The translations under genes were made by a program, and so were the position numbers. Positions 1 to 9,298 of a stretch of 64,000 nt of DNA are shown here, piece by piece; the first letter of the stretch is position 1; each line of letters begins with the position of its first letter. Source of the stretch: Arthrobacter sp. TMP15. Lineage in GTDB: Bacteria > Actinomycetota > Actinomycetes > Actinomycetales > Micrococcaceae. The notes beneath the pieces are model-generated. The model was not told where the DNA came from, did not search any database, and saw only the letters and a list, made by a program, of their open reading frames with translations. The stretch spans positions 3,410,001 through 3,474,000 of the forward strand of contig NZ_CP154262.1 of assembly GCF_039529835.1 (NCBI RefSeq), in the 5' to 3' direction.

Positions 1-61
1 GGATGCCAGACATGGCAACTTGGCGTAGGTTTTGTCACAACCGGTGCCCTTTTGAACACTC

Positions 62-129
62 GGGGGTAGCTAATACTTTTCGCACGTGGCAGACGTACTG
101 CACAGAGTATTAGCTACCCCCGAGCACCA
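62..129. repeat. Hairpin repeat A, copy 1 (left of the AbiEi-like gene)
   Basis: This 68-bp element has a perfect 16-bp inverted repeat: GGGGGTAGCTAATACT at 62-77 pairs with its complement at 106-121, around a 28-nt loop. It ends with GAGCACCA. The same element recurs at 1217-1284 with three substitutions (65 of 68 identical). There is no T-run after the stem, so it is not a standard intrinsic terminator. It lies about 110 bp before the first gene. Confidence 0.9.
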
Positions 130-237
130 AGGCGGCTCTGTGGAATCACTCCTCCACACTCCGGACAGCGGGCAAGGTTTTCCACATTCGTGTGGGTCTC
201 CATGTTCCGCCGGCCAGGCGCCTCCCATTCTTGAGAC

Positions 238-1224
238 ATGACGAACTTTCTACTGCCCCCGTTTATTACTGCCTCAAGTAAATACACCGACGAATATTCC
301 ACCAGGCGTCTTGCTCAGCAAGCTAAGAAAGGCTCCTTGATCCGCGTACGGCGCGGGTGCTATCTCCCCACGGAGGTGTGGGAGTCATTAAGACCTTGGG
401 AAAAATACCGCATGAAAATTCAAGCCGTCCATGAATTGGCTCAGTATCCGCCGGTTTTTGCCAGAGAGTCTGCCGCCCAGATTATGGGTCTTCCACTGGT
501 ACGCATTCCCCAAGAAGTCCAAACGGTGATCTCCCCCAATAACAATGGTGGGCAGAGTAACTACGGAGTTCACCGGATCAGTGCCGTTGCCGGCGATCCT
601 CCACCGTGGGAGATGTTCGGTCTGCTGGTAACGCCACCGCCGCAAACAGTGCGTGATTTGGCCGTGCGTTTACCACTGAGTGAATCGCTTCCAGCCATGG
701 ACTACCTCCTGCAACGAAAGATCCTGCCGGGCTCCCCCATCAACACCCAGCTGACCTTTTCCGAAACCAGCGTTCAGGACAGCCTGGCCCCGCTGCTCTA
801 CGGCGTCCAACGTCGCCGAGTTCTGCGGGTATTGGAGGTGGCAAACCCACACTCCGAGTCGCCTGGCGAATCTGTCAGCCGGGCCTTCATGATCGAGTAT
901 GGTTTCCCACTCCCAGTCCTGCAGAGTCTCTTTACAGATCGAGAAGGACTCATCGGAAGAACAGATTTCCATTGGGAAGAATATAGGTTGATAGGTGAAT
1001 TCGATGGCTACGAAAAGTACTCAGATCAACGATTCCTCCGAGGCAGGACGCCATCTGAAGTGGTTGTTACTGAAAAGAACCGTGAGAACCGCCTGCGCGC
1101 CAAAGGCTACAACGTGGTTCGGTGGGTTTGGCGTGACCTCAAAGATCCACGGAGGCTGGCTCAGCTCCTCTCCGAGGCCGGGTTGCCCTCAACAATCCGG
1201 GCAACGACAGGGGCTAGGGGGTAG
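238..1224 (+). CDS. AbiEi-like N-terminal domain protein with restriction-endonuclease-like (DUF559-type) C-terminus
   Basis: This 328-residue protein appears to have two parts. Residues 1-60 resemble the winged-helix N-terminal domain of AbiEi-type antitoxins, with the typical basic stretch ending RVRRGCYLP. The last 100 residues resemble the DUF559/Vsr-like nuclease fold: GEFDGYEKY followed by NRENRLRAKGYNVVRW. The Asp/Glu and Lys spacing fits a PD-(D/E)XK core, but catalysis is inferred. Such fusions are common in actinobacteria and usually lack known function. No AbiEii toxin gene is adjacent. The gene is bracketed by the two copies of hairpin repeat A, and its TAG stop (1222-1224) lies inside the second copy. 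The ATG at 238 has no clear ribosome-binding site. Confidence 0.7.
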   Translation: MTNFLLPPFITASSKYTDEYSTRRLAQQAKKGSLIRVRRGCYLPTEVWESLRPWEKYRMKIQAVHELAQYPPVFARESAAQIMGLPLVRIPQEVQTVISPNNNGGQSNYGVHRISAVAGDPPPWEMFGLLVTPPPQTVRDLAVRLPLSESLPAMDYLLQRKILPGSPINTQLTFSETSVQDSLAPLLYGVQRRRVLRVLEVANPHSESPGESVSRAFMIEYGFPLPVLQSLFTDREGLIGRTDFHWEEYRLIGEFDGYEKYSDQRFLRGRTPSEVVVTEKNRENRLRAKGYNVVRWVWRDLKDPRRLAQLLSEAGLPSTIRATTGARG

Positions 1225-1284
1225 CTAGTACTTTTCGCCCGTGGCAGACGTACTGCACAAAGTATTAGCTACCCCCGAGCACCA
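1217..1284. repeat. Hairpin repeat A, copy 2 (right of the AbiEi-like gene)
   Basis: This is the second 68-bp copy, in the same orientation as 62-129, differing at three positions. Its left arm carries one A-to-G change that still allows a G-U pair in RNA. The right arm, AGTATTAGCTACCCCC, and the GAGCACCA tail are unchanged. The upstream gene stops inside the left arm and the convergent iclR-type gene stops 4 nt after the element. Confidence 0.9.
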
Positions 1285-1287
1285 GGC

Positions 1288-2166
1288 TTACTCCTCGCGG
1301 CGCCCGTAAATGCGGATTGAGAGCTCAGCAGCAACCTTCTTTGCCCTCTCAGCCAGGGCAGGCCACTTCTCAACGGGCACCTTTTCTTCTAAAAATGTGA
1401 CGGCCACCGCGGCAACCGGCCAACCGAGGTGATCGGTCACCACGGCCGCAACGGAACCAAAACCATCGCTAACTTCACCGTGCTCAGTGGAGTAGCCCCG
1501 GATCCGCACCTGATCGAGGTGGGCGGAGAGGGTGGAATATTTACTGATGGGCTCTGGAACATCGGTCAATGAACTGAACGCCGCAACATTCGGGTAGAGC
1601 ACCCTGACCTGGGACTTTGGCAGCGCCGCAAGGATGGCCCGACCGCTAGCTGTGAGGTGACTGGGCAAGCGGACCCCAACATCTGTCACAAGAGATGGCC
1701 GGTTCTTTGCTCGTTCCTCTGCAATATAGACCACATCGCGCCCATGTAGCACGGCAAGATGGGCACTTTCACCAATCTTATCCACCAGCGCCACCAGCAG
1801 GGGCCGGCCAAGCCGAGACAAGGGTTCCTGCCGCGAATACGCGCTGCTGAGCTCAAAAGCGGCTACGCCCAGTCCATAGCGCTGCTCTTCATGCAAGTGC
1901 ATGACAAAGCCACTTTGCTCCATAACATTTAGGAGGTGATAGACGCTTGAACGCGGAAGTTTCAATGTGCTGGCTATGGTCGACGCCGCCAGCGGTCCAC
2001 GCTTGGAGGACAACAACTTCAAGATTCGCAGCGTATTTTCTGCTGCAGGAACCTTGGAAGGCGTCTTGGCCGAGGTCGCTGGCGCGGACCGTGCCAGATG
2101 GTCCCCTTCGAATGTCCGGGGAGGACTTGTCGTGGTGCCTTGGGATGGTTCCGGAATCGCGATCAC
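1288..2166 (-). CDS. IclR-family transcriptional regulator
   Basis: This 292-residue protein has an N-terminal winged helix-turn-helix (RILKLLSSKRGPL, then STLKLPRSSVYHLL) followed by an IclR effector domain ending in TFLEEKVPVEKW. IclR proteins bind small metabolites and control neighbouring catabolic or transport genes. I chose the GTG at 2166. The reading frame stays open upstream to 2385, but that part is antisense to permease-derived DNA beginning near 2198, so it is unlikely to be native protein. The gene is divergent from a wrecked amino-acid permease, which may once have been its target; the effector is unknown. The start codon is uncertain. Confidence 0.8.
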   Translation of the reverse strand: MIAIPEPSQGTTTSPPRTFEGDHLARSAPATSAKTPSKVPAAENTLRILKLLSSKRGPLAASTIASTLKLPRSSVYHLLNVMEQSGFVMHLHEEQRYGLGVAAFELSSAYSRQEPLSRLGRPLLVALVDKIGESAHLAVLHGRDVVYIAEERAKNRPSLVTDVGVRLPSHLTASGRAILAALPKSQVRVLYPNVAAFSSLTDVPEPISKYSTLSAHLDQVRIRGYSTEHGEVSDGFGSVAAVVTDHLGWPVAAVAVTFLEEKVPVEKWPALAERAKKVAAELSIRIYGRREE

Positions 2167-2197
2167 AGCACCAACACTATAGAATATTGCAGTCTGA

Positions 2198-3288
2198 AAT
2201 CCCAGATTCCTCTGGGTCCTCGCCATCATCTTCTTCTTGGCTGCCATCAACCTGCTCAGCGTGAGAGTTTTTGGTGAGCTGGAGTTTTGGTTCTCCCTTA
2301 TCAAGGTCGCAGCCATCATGGCCATGATCGCAGGCGGCCTTGCCATCATTGTCCTGGGCTTCCATCTGGACACTGGTTCAGCCACCCCGGGATTGGGAAA
2401 CTTGGTGGATTACGGCGGCTTCGTGCCCAACGAAGGGGTGGGCTTACTGGCCTCATTTGCTGCGGTCATGTTTGCTTTTGGTGGCATCGAGACCATCGGT
2501 GTCAGCGCCGGTGAGGCAGAAAATCCTGGCCGGTCGATCCCTTCTGCCATCAACACCGTTCCGGTTCGCATCCTGCTTTTTTACGTGCTGACAATCGGCA
2601 TACTTATGAGCTTGGTCCCGTGGAATGAAATCATCGGCGAAACCAGCCCCTTTGTACAGATCTTTGATTCGTTGGGCATCCCCTTGCCGCACATATCCTC
2701 AACGCGGTGGTGATCACCGCCGCTCTTTCCGCTGTCAATAGCGATACCTTTGGTGCCGGCCGCGTCCTCCTCGGGCTCCCCGAGCAGGGTCGCGCCCGCA
2801 GCGTATTTGGCAGAATTTCGCGTTCAGGGGTTCCGTGGATGAGAGTTGTGCTCATGACGGGGGTGTTGCTTGCCGGCGTGGTTCTCAACGCCGCCATCCC
2901 TCACGAGATGTTCCTACTCATCGCCTCGATCGCCACGTTTGCCACTGTTTGAGTCTGGCTGATGATTTTGGCCTCCCATGTGGCTATGAAGCGTGAAGTC
3001 AGCCGTAAGCGCCTTGCCCCATCGAATTTTCCAACCCCTTTTTGGCCCCCGGCATCGATACTGAACGGGGCATTCATGCTTGGCGTGATCGTTTTGTTGG
3101 GCTTGTTCTCCGATACACGGGTGGCCCTGTATGTGGGAGGTGTCTGGCTAGTGCTGCTAACCATCGCGTACAAAATATGGGTGCGCGGCGAGGGTCGGGA
3201 ACGTGCTGTTCTCGTGGATGAATCCAGCGTCCGCGTGAGCAAGCGCGGGCGCCTTTCACCAAGTACGACGACGGACACCCGCCCCTGA
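2198..3288 (+). pseudogene. Decayed amino-acid permease (APC superfamily)
   Basis: Three stretches together resemble the C-terminal two-thirds of a GabP/AnsP-type permease. The first runs to 2713 (INLLSVRVFGELEFWF, then FAFGGIETIGVSAGEAENPG). Homology then continues in another frame from about 2685 ([24 protein letters not shown]), consistent with a one-base loss in GIPxAAHIL. A TGA at 2950-2952 stands where family members have Trp (ATV-stop-VWLMILASHVAMKR), and the frame then runs to 3288. The first roughly 130 residues (the first transmembrane helices) are missing. In-frame codons upstream of 2198 end at a TGA at 2195-2197. At least three lesions make a working transporter very unlikely. 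Confidence 0.85.
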
Positions 3289-3326
3289 CGCTTGGCTAGC
3301 CTTGCGCTAGTTTATGGGCAAACGAT

Positions 3327-4187
3327 TCATGACCCGGCGGCATCGGTAAGGACCGCGGAAGCACGAGCAAACTGGCGCACTTGAGCATCGTTCCAGATGT
3401 GCGCCGGCATGGCGCCGCCAAGTAATGCTCTGGGTAGCCCTGCACCGTCCCCCAAAGGCAGGTCACTTCCGGCGATGATGACGTTACCTGAGCGTCGGCC
3501 CTTGAGCATGGGCGGGTCAGCAACGATAGCTGTGTACTTAAACACTGCGGCAATCGTGGCAGCCTCACTCCGGGCATTAGTGAGGGCACGAGAGTCACCA
3601 CAATTAACCATATATATCCCACCGGGAATAAGAACTTTGTGGGCGGATGCTGTGAACTCTGCCGTTGTTAGCGCGTGTGGGGTTTGGGCGCCGGCAAAAA
3701 CGTCGCGAATGATTAAATCCCGGCTTCCCTCGGTGAGCGATTCTGTGACCTCACGGGCCTCCCCCACCCGAATCTTCAGCAGCGGCGCCCGCGGCAGGTC
3801 AAACCAATCCCGCACGTAACTGGCCAATTTGCCATCTATCTCCACCACAACGTTCCGGGAACTCGGGTACGCGGCAACCAAATAACGGGGCATTGCACAG
3901 GCCGCTCCGCCCAGGCTCAGCGTGCGCAGCTTTTCCGCCCCCGTCCACCTGTCCTGCACAAGTGCCATGATCCAGCGCATATATTCAAACTCAAGGCGGA
4001 GCGGGTCAACCAGATCCACGTGCGAGCTTTGCACCCCATTGAGCATGAGCAGCCAACCATGGGGGTTGTCACCGTCGGGAATCAGCTCGGCCAGGCCGGT
4101 GTCAGTTTGGAATGTGCCTGCCACGGGCCCGGTAGTGGTTGCACCCAGCTGTGCAACCACATTTTTCGGCACGCGTTTGCGTCCCAT
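3327..4187 (-). CDS. Spermidine synthase-like methyltransferase-fold protein
   Basis: This 286-residue protein has a Rossmann-like core: TLSLGGAACAMPRYLVAAYP (nucleotide-binding loop), VVEIDGKLASYVRDWF (acidic residue after strand 2), and DLIIRDVFAGAQTPHAL, which corresponds to the D-containing strand of spermidine synthases. Actinobacterial genomes carry many such SpeE-like proteins whose substrate is unknown, so polyamine synthesis should not be assumed. It lies 95 nt downstream of the thiamine-binding protein gene on the same strand and may share its transcript. ATG start at 4187. Confidence 0.75.
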   Translation of the reverse strand: MGRKRVPKNVVAQLGATTTGPVAGTFQTDTGLAELIPDGDNPHGWLLMLNGVQSSHVDLVDPLRLEFEYMRWIMALVQDRWTGAEKLRTLSLGGAACAMPRYLVAAYPSSRNVVVEIDGKLASYVRDWFDLPRAPLLKIRVGEAREVTESLTEGSRDLIIRDVFAGAQTPHALTTAEFTASAHKVLIPGGIYMVNCGDSRALTNARSEAATIAAVFKYTAIVADPPMLKGRRSGNVIIAGSDLPLGDGAGLPRALLGGAMPAHIWNDAQVRQFARASAVLTDAAGS

Positions 4188-4282
4188 TAGAAACCCTCAA
4201 GGGGCGGGACGCGGACATCATGGAGGCGAATAATCACCCTGTCAGCGTAGTCCAGAGCTGCGGTAGCTGCTGTACGGCGCTC

Positions 4283-4615
4283 TCACTGACCGAGCTTCTC
4301 GAGGGCGTGTTCCAGCCTAGAAACTTTGCCAGTAAGTTCACCGGTATGGCCGGGGCGGATATCTGCCTTTAAGACCAGGGAAACGCGGGAGCCGTAGCGT
4401 CCAACTGCTTCTGTTGCGCGTTTAACTACGTCCATAACCTCATCCCATTCACCCTCAATTTCGGTGAACATGGAACTTGTATTGTTTGGCAGCCCCGACT
4501 CGCGGACCACTTTTACTGCTGCCGCAACAGCGGTGTGCACTGAGGCGTCCTCGCCTGTCCCGGCGGCCACATCACCGGGTGTCCCACTGGGAGCCACTGA
4601 AAATGCCACGATCAT
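4283..4615 (-). CDS. Thiamine-binding protein (MTH1187/YkoF family)
   Basis: This 110-residue protein matches the small ferredoxin-like MTH1187 family: an N-terminal strand MIVAFSVAPSGTP, a central NTSSMFTEIEGEWDEVMDVV and a late RVSLVLKADIRPGHTG. Members bind thiamine or hydroxymethylpyrimidine as tetramers in the cytoplasm and may sequester or deliver these compounds; that role is taken from the family. Length is normal. It is divergent from the DUF5684-like gene across an A+T-rich 132-bp gap that probably contains both promoters. Confidence 0.8.
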   Translation of the reverse strand: MIVAFSVAPSGTPGDVAAGTGEDASVHTAVAAAVKVVRESGLPNNTSSMFTEIEGEWDEVMDVVKRATEAVGRYGSRVSLVLKADIRPGHTGELTGKVSRLEHALEKLGQ

Positions 4616-4747
4616 GAGTATCTCCCGTTGGATATAAATATTGACGGCTATAGATATTGCCTATTTTGGTATTATTTCTGCTACTTCTTCCATTATGGGC
4701 AGTTCACCCCATTGGGATCTACCCACTGGTGCATATAACGTTGCACC

Positions 4748-5380
<633 letters not shown>

Positions 5381-5404
<24 letters not shown>

Positions 5405-5692
5405 CCCGGCGGCGGCGCCCGCACCTGCCAGCACCACTAGGAGAAACGGCGCCTTGAGCCAGAGGGCGATTGCCGCCCCTGCCAGGGCGCCGACTCGAGC
5501 ATCCAGCACCACACTTGTACCGCTTGCTGCCGCATTAACAACGGTGAGCGAAGCCAGAAGCCCTATTGTTAGGGTTCCTGCCACGCGGGACATTCGCGGG
5601 TTGGCCAGTACTTTCGCTGGCACAAGGTAGCCCAGCAATTTGGTGGCATAGGAAACTGCGGCCGCCACCAGTAGCCAAACCCACATGTTCAT
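5381..5692 (-). CDS. azlD: AzlD-family branched-chain amino acid export subunit
   Basis: This 103-residue, very hydrophobic protein has three to four predicted helices and the AzlD hallmark near the N-terminus (AAAVSYATKLLGYLVP). AzlD works with AzlC to export branched-chain amino acids or azaleucine. Its start overlaps the azlC stop by 4 nt, so the pair is translationally coupled. The 3' end overlaps the convergent gene ending at 5404. Confidence 0.85.
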
Positions 5693-6519
5693 GCCCTGCT
5701 CCCCTGTGCGCTGTCATCGACAGTGCCAGTAGTGCCGTCGTTAGCGCTCTGACTGGTGCCTATGGGATCGCGGGTGCCGGGGTGGTTTTGGTATGGATCA
5801 ATATCGGGTTCCAAGCCGTCCTGGACGTGACCTAGTGCATGAGCAGGTGAGTTCCCGCTTCTGAACCAGCCAATCAGTCCAGCTACCAGGGCAGCCACCA
5901 AAATGGGCACGCCCGGGGGCACAAGCGGCACGGCCAGCAGTGTTACAACGGCGCAGACCACAGCGATCGCAGCCGGTTGGAATGCCCTGATTCGCGGCCA
6001 CAACAAGCCTAGGAATGCCGCCACTGCGGCCCCGTCCAGTCCCCACTGTTTGGGGTCTCCCAAGGCGTCACCGATGACGGCACCCACAGCAGTCATGAGG
6101 TTCCACAAAAGGAAAATTCCTAGCCCTGCCACCCAGAATCCGCGTTTTTGTTCGTCGGGATCCGTTTGTCCGGTAGCTGTTGCAGTTGATTCGTCGATGG
6201 TGATGTGGGCGGCAGCCAGACGGAGCCATCCTTTGGGACCCAACAGAGCGTTCAGCTGCATCCCGTAAACACCATTGCGGATACCCAATAGTGCCGAAGC
6301 GCTCATTGCGGCTACGCCAGTACCACCGGCAGCCACCACACCAATGAACGCAAACTGTGAACCCCCGCTAAAGAGCAACAAACTCAGCACCATTGTCTGC
6401 CAAAAGCTCAGACCGGAGGCTACTGAAAGCGCACCAAAAGATACCCCGTACAGCCCGGTGGCTACGGCAATCGAGACCCCGATTTTGGCGGCCGGTGAAT
6501 CTCTAAGTTTCATCTCCAT
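5689..6519 (-). CDS. azlC: AzlC-family branched-chain amino acid exporter
   Basis: This 276-residue protein carries the AzlC pattern: GVSFGALSVASGLSFWQTMVLS, then GGSQFAFIGVVAAGG and LLGIRNGVYGMQLN. It forms the larger subunit of a two-component inner-membrane exporter with AzlD. A polar tail of about 45 residues (after FRSGNSPAHAL) extends beyond the last helix and is not part of the core domain. It is transcribed with azlD (4-nt overlap) and begins 26 nt downstream of the GH15 gene stop. Confidence 0.88.
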   Translation of the reverse strand: MEMKLRDSPAAKIGVSIAVATGLYGVSFGALSVASGLSFWQTMVLSLLLFSGGSQFAFIGVVAAGGTGVAAMSASALLGIRNGVYGMQLNALLGPKGWLRLAAAHITIDESTATATGQTDPDEQKRGFWVAGLGIFLLWNLMTAVGAVIGDALGDPKQWGLDGAAVAAFLGLLWPRIRAFQPAAIAVVCAVVTLLAVPLVPPGVPILVAALVAGLIGWFRSGNSPAHALGHVQDGLEPDIDPYQNHPGTRDPIGTSQSANDGTTGTVDDSAQGSRA

Positions 6520-6544
6520 AGATTTTCAGGCTGCAGGGATGTCC

Positions 6545-8398
6545 TCACGTCTGAAGAATGTCTGCGGGCTCAGTTTCGGCCACTGTGCTGTTCGGATCGC
6601 TGGACAAGCACAGATTCTCGGTACCGTGCAGCGCATCTGCTGCCCGGACCAAGGCCAGGTGCGAGAAGGCTTGCGGAAAGTTCCCGGCCATTCTGCCCTG
6701 GTCCATGTCATATTCCTCGCTGAGCAGGCCCACCTCATTGGCCAATCCCACCAAAGTGTCCATCAACGCTACGGCCTCATCCCGCCGTCCCGTGTGCGCA
6801 TATTGTTCCACCAGCCAGAAAGAACAGGCAAGGAAGGGGTGTTCCCCCGGCGCCAGTCCGTCCAGACCCGCAGATGTCTCATAGCGCAGAATCAGGCCGT
6901 GCTTATCCACAAGCTCGTTTTCCAAAGCAGTGACGGTACCGCGCATCTCGGGTGAGTTGTAGTGAACAAACCCGACCTGAGGAATAACAAGCAACGATGC
7001 GTCGGTAACTTTTCCGCCATAAGTTTGAGTGAACGTGTTGAGTTCCTTATTGAACCCGTGCTCCATGATTTCAGCGTGGAGCTGTTCCCTAATGCTCTCC
7101 CAGAGCTCCACCCTTCCTTCCAAACCATGATTGCGAACAGCTCGGACTCCACAGTCAAAGGCCGCCCACATCATGACCCGCGAGTGCGTGAAGTACAGCA
7201 GGTCCCCGCGCATTTCCCAGATGCCGTGGTCCTTTGCTTGCAAATTCTTTTCAATGAAGCCAAGCATTGCTTGTTGCAGCGGCCACGAGAAATGGTCCTC
7301 GTGTCCACCGGCTAGGCGCAGTTTTTCAAGAGCCACCATGACTTCGCCAACCACATCGGCTTGGTACTGTCCCACTGCCCCATTGCCGATCCGGACCGGC
7401 AGGGCACCCTCGTAGCCGGACAAATGCGAAAGCTCGCCCTCAGAAAGGTCCCGTTCCCCTGCCAGTCCATACATGATCTGCAAGTCTTCGGGGTCTCCTG
7501 CAACAGCCCGCAACAACCAGTCACGCCATTTCAGAGCCTCGTCCGCGTAGCCGTGCGTGAGCATGGCTTCAAGCGTCAGCGCAGCGTCCCGCAACCAGCA
7601 GAATCTGTAGTCCCAGTTCCGTGCCCCACCAAAATCCTCCGGTAGCGAAGTGGTTGGCGCTGCCACGATGCCACCAGTGTCTTCATGCGTCAGCGCACGC
7701 AGGACCAACAGCGAACGCTCCACAATGCTGGCATATTTCCCGTCCTTGTTATAACGGGCCGCCCAGTCCTCCCAGTACGCACAGGTTTGTTCCAGCGCCA
7801 GATCGGTGTCAATGGCGGTGGGGACCGGGCGGTGGGAGGGGTACCACATCAATTCCTGTTCCACTCTGGCCCCGGCGGCCACGGTGAACTTTCCTGCGTG
7901 TTCACGGTCGACGGCGTGAGGCAGCTCATCGCCGCGAAGAACCAGGGCGTCTGGTCCGGCAACTGCAACGATGGCTTCCGTATCATTGCCGTCATCAACG
8001 CGTCGCACCCAGGGCAAGACTTTGCCATAGCCAGGGCGCATGGTGATCGTCTGACCAAACTCAACGTTGCCGCTTAAACCTTCGATCCGGCGCACAATGG
8101 AAGCTCGGCGGTCTCCCACGGGCATGTAGTCGGTAATGCGTGCCGTGCCCTCTGGTGTTTGCCATTCGCTCTCCAGCACAAAAGTTCTGCCACGATAGGA
8201 CCGATGCGCTACCTTCGCATCCGCATGGGTTGGCGCTATGAGCCACCGTCCGTTGTCGGAGTTGCCCAATAGGGCGGTGAACACCGCAGGCGAATCAAAG
8301 CGGGGAAAGCACAGCCAGTCAATGCTTCCGTCACGGCCCACCAGGGCTCCCGTGTGCAGGTCGGAAAGCAGTGCATAGTCTTCAATTCTTGATGCCAT
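6545..8398 (-). CDS. Glycoside hydrolase family 15 protein (glucoamylase/trehalase type)
   Basis: This 617-residue protein starts MASRIEDYALLSDLHTGALV, the standard beginning of actinobacterial GH15 proteins. It contains GRDGSIDWLCFPRFDSP and the catalytic-domain motif NWDYRFCWLRDAALTLEAML of the (alpha/alpha)6 barrel. Family members hydrolyse starch-like glucans or trehalose with inversion; mycobacterial relatives of this architecture act on trehalose, so the substrate is uncertain. There is no signal peptide, so it should be cytoplasmic. The frame is open upstream to 8515, but that part overlaps the glycerophosphodiesterase gene; ATG 8398, 32 nt after that gene's stop, is preferred. Confidence 0.85.
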   Translation of the reverse strand: MASRIEDYALLSDLHTGALVGRDGSIDWLCFPRFDSPAVFTALLGNSDNGRWLIAPTHADAKVAHRSYRGRTFVLESEWQTPEGTARITDYMPVGDRRASIVRRIEGLSGNVEFGQTITMRPGYGKVLPWVRRVDDGNDTEAIVAVAGPDALVLRGDELPHAVDREHAGKFTVAAGARVEQELMWYPSHRPVPTAIDTDLALEQTCAYWEDWAARYNKDGKYASIVERSLLVLRALTHEDTGGIVAAPTTSLPEDFGGARNWDYRFCWLRDAALTLEAMLTHGYADEALKWRDWLLRAVAGDPEDLQIMYGLAGERDLSEGELSHLSGYEGALPVRIGNGAVGQYQADVVGEVMVALEKLRLAGGHEDHFSWPLQQAMLGFIEKNLQAKDHGIWEMRGDLLYFTHSRVMMWAAFDCGVRAVRNHGLEGRVELWESIREQLHAEIMEHGFNKELNTFTQTYGGKVTDASLLVIPQVGFVHYNSPEMRGTVTALENELVDKHGLILRYETSAGLDGLAPGEHPFLACSFWLVEQYAHTGRRDEAVALMDTLVGLANEVGLLSEEYDMDQGRMAGNFPQAFSHLALVRAADALHGTENLCLSSDPNSTVAETEPADILQT

Positions 8399-8430
8399 GG
8401 TTCTATGGTTCCACATGGCACCAATAGCTG

Positions 8431-9276
8431 CTAAATACGCCGCTCTGCGGCCAGCCGTGAGCGAATCTCTCGTGGCTTGTTGGTTGTTAGTTCTCTCACC
8501 CCTGCGCTCAGGCACAACTGCACGTCATCTGCCGTGTCAATAGTCCACACTCGGAAGGTTCTGCCACTGGCAAGCCACCGTGCTGCTTTTTCCGGGAAAG
8601 TGCGCAGGTACTCGACGCCGGGCCCGGCCAGGTGCGCAACGCCGTCGTCCAATAATTGTTCCCCTTCAGCCATGGCAGCTCGCATGAGGGAGACCAACTC
8701 CTGGTTGGCGTAGGCGTCCTGGCCATCAATCAGTTCCAACAGCTGGCATAAGTGTTTTGCTGGCACATGCACGGCCAAATACTTCACCGCTGCAGGGTGA
8801 AAACTCATAAATGAAATCATCACATTGCCGGCGGTGGAGTTCTCGGGGGACCAACCGTGGCGACGCAGCGTTTTGAAAGTGGCCTCAATGAGCACGGGAT
8901 CGAACACGGCCCCGTACTTGAATTCAATGGCTAAGCCGATAGTCCTGCCCGCCCCGCCAAGTATCTTTAGCAGCTCAGGAAGCGTTAACAATTGTGTGCT
9001 CGTAGTCCCGTAGCTGGGCGGAATGGACGCCCCATGCCACGAGCTGAAATCCAATCCACGCAGCTCGGCAAGCGTCAATGCCGCTACCGCACCGGAGCCG
9101 TTGGAGGTCCGGCTCACCTCGTCGTCATGAATCAGAACAAGTTCGCCATCAGCCGTGAGGTGAAGATCGCATTCAACCCCGTCTGCGCCCTCGGCAAGAG
9201 CCTGAAGATAGGCTGCCCGGGTGTGTTCGGCATACATCTCGCTCGCCCCACGGTGGGCGTAGATCTGAACTGTCAT
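8431..9276 (-). CDS. Glycerophosphodiester phosphodiesterase
   Basis: This 281-residue protein has the GDPD TIM-barrel signature: HRGASEMYAEHT at the N-terminus, GADGVECDLHLTADGELVLIHDD with the metal-binding Glu and Asp, and the C-terminal VWTIDTADDVQLCLSAGV. It hydrolyses glycerophosphodiesters from lipid turnover to glycerol-3-phosphate and an alcohol. There is no signal sequence. The ATG at 9276 overlaps an ATG of the divergent DUF445 gene (9275), so one of the two starts is probably further downstream. It precedes the GH15 gene by 32 nt on the same strand. Confidence 0.88.
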   Translation of the reverse strand: MTVQIYAHRGASEMYAEHTRAAYLQALAEGADGVECDLHLTADGELVLIHDDEVSRTSNGSGAVAALTLAELRGLDFSSWHGASIPPSYGTTSTQLLTLPELLKILGGAGRTIGLAIEFKYGAVFDPVLIEATFKTLRRHGWSPENSTAGNVMISFMSFHPAAVKYLAVHVPAKHLCQLLELIDGQDAYANQELVSLMRAAMAEGEQLLDDGVAHLAGPGVEYLRTFPEKAARWLASGRTFRVWTIDTADDVQLCLSAGVRELTTNKPREIRSRLAAERRI

Positions 9277-9298
9277 GGCATCACGTTACGCTTACTTC

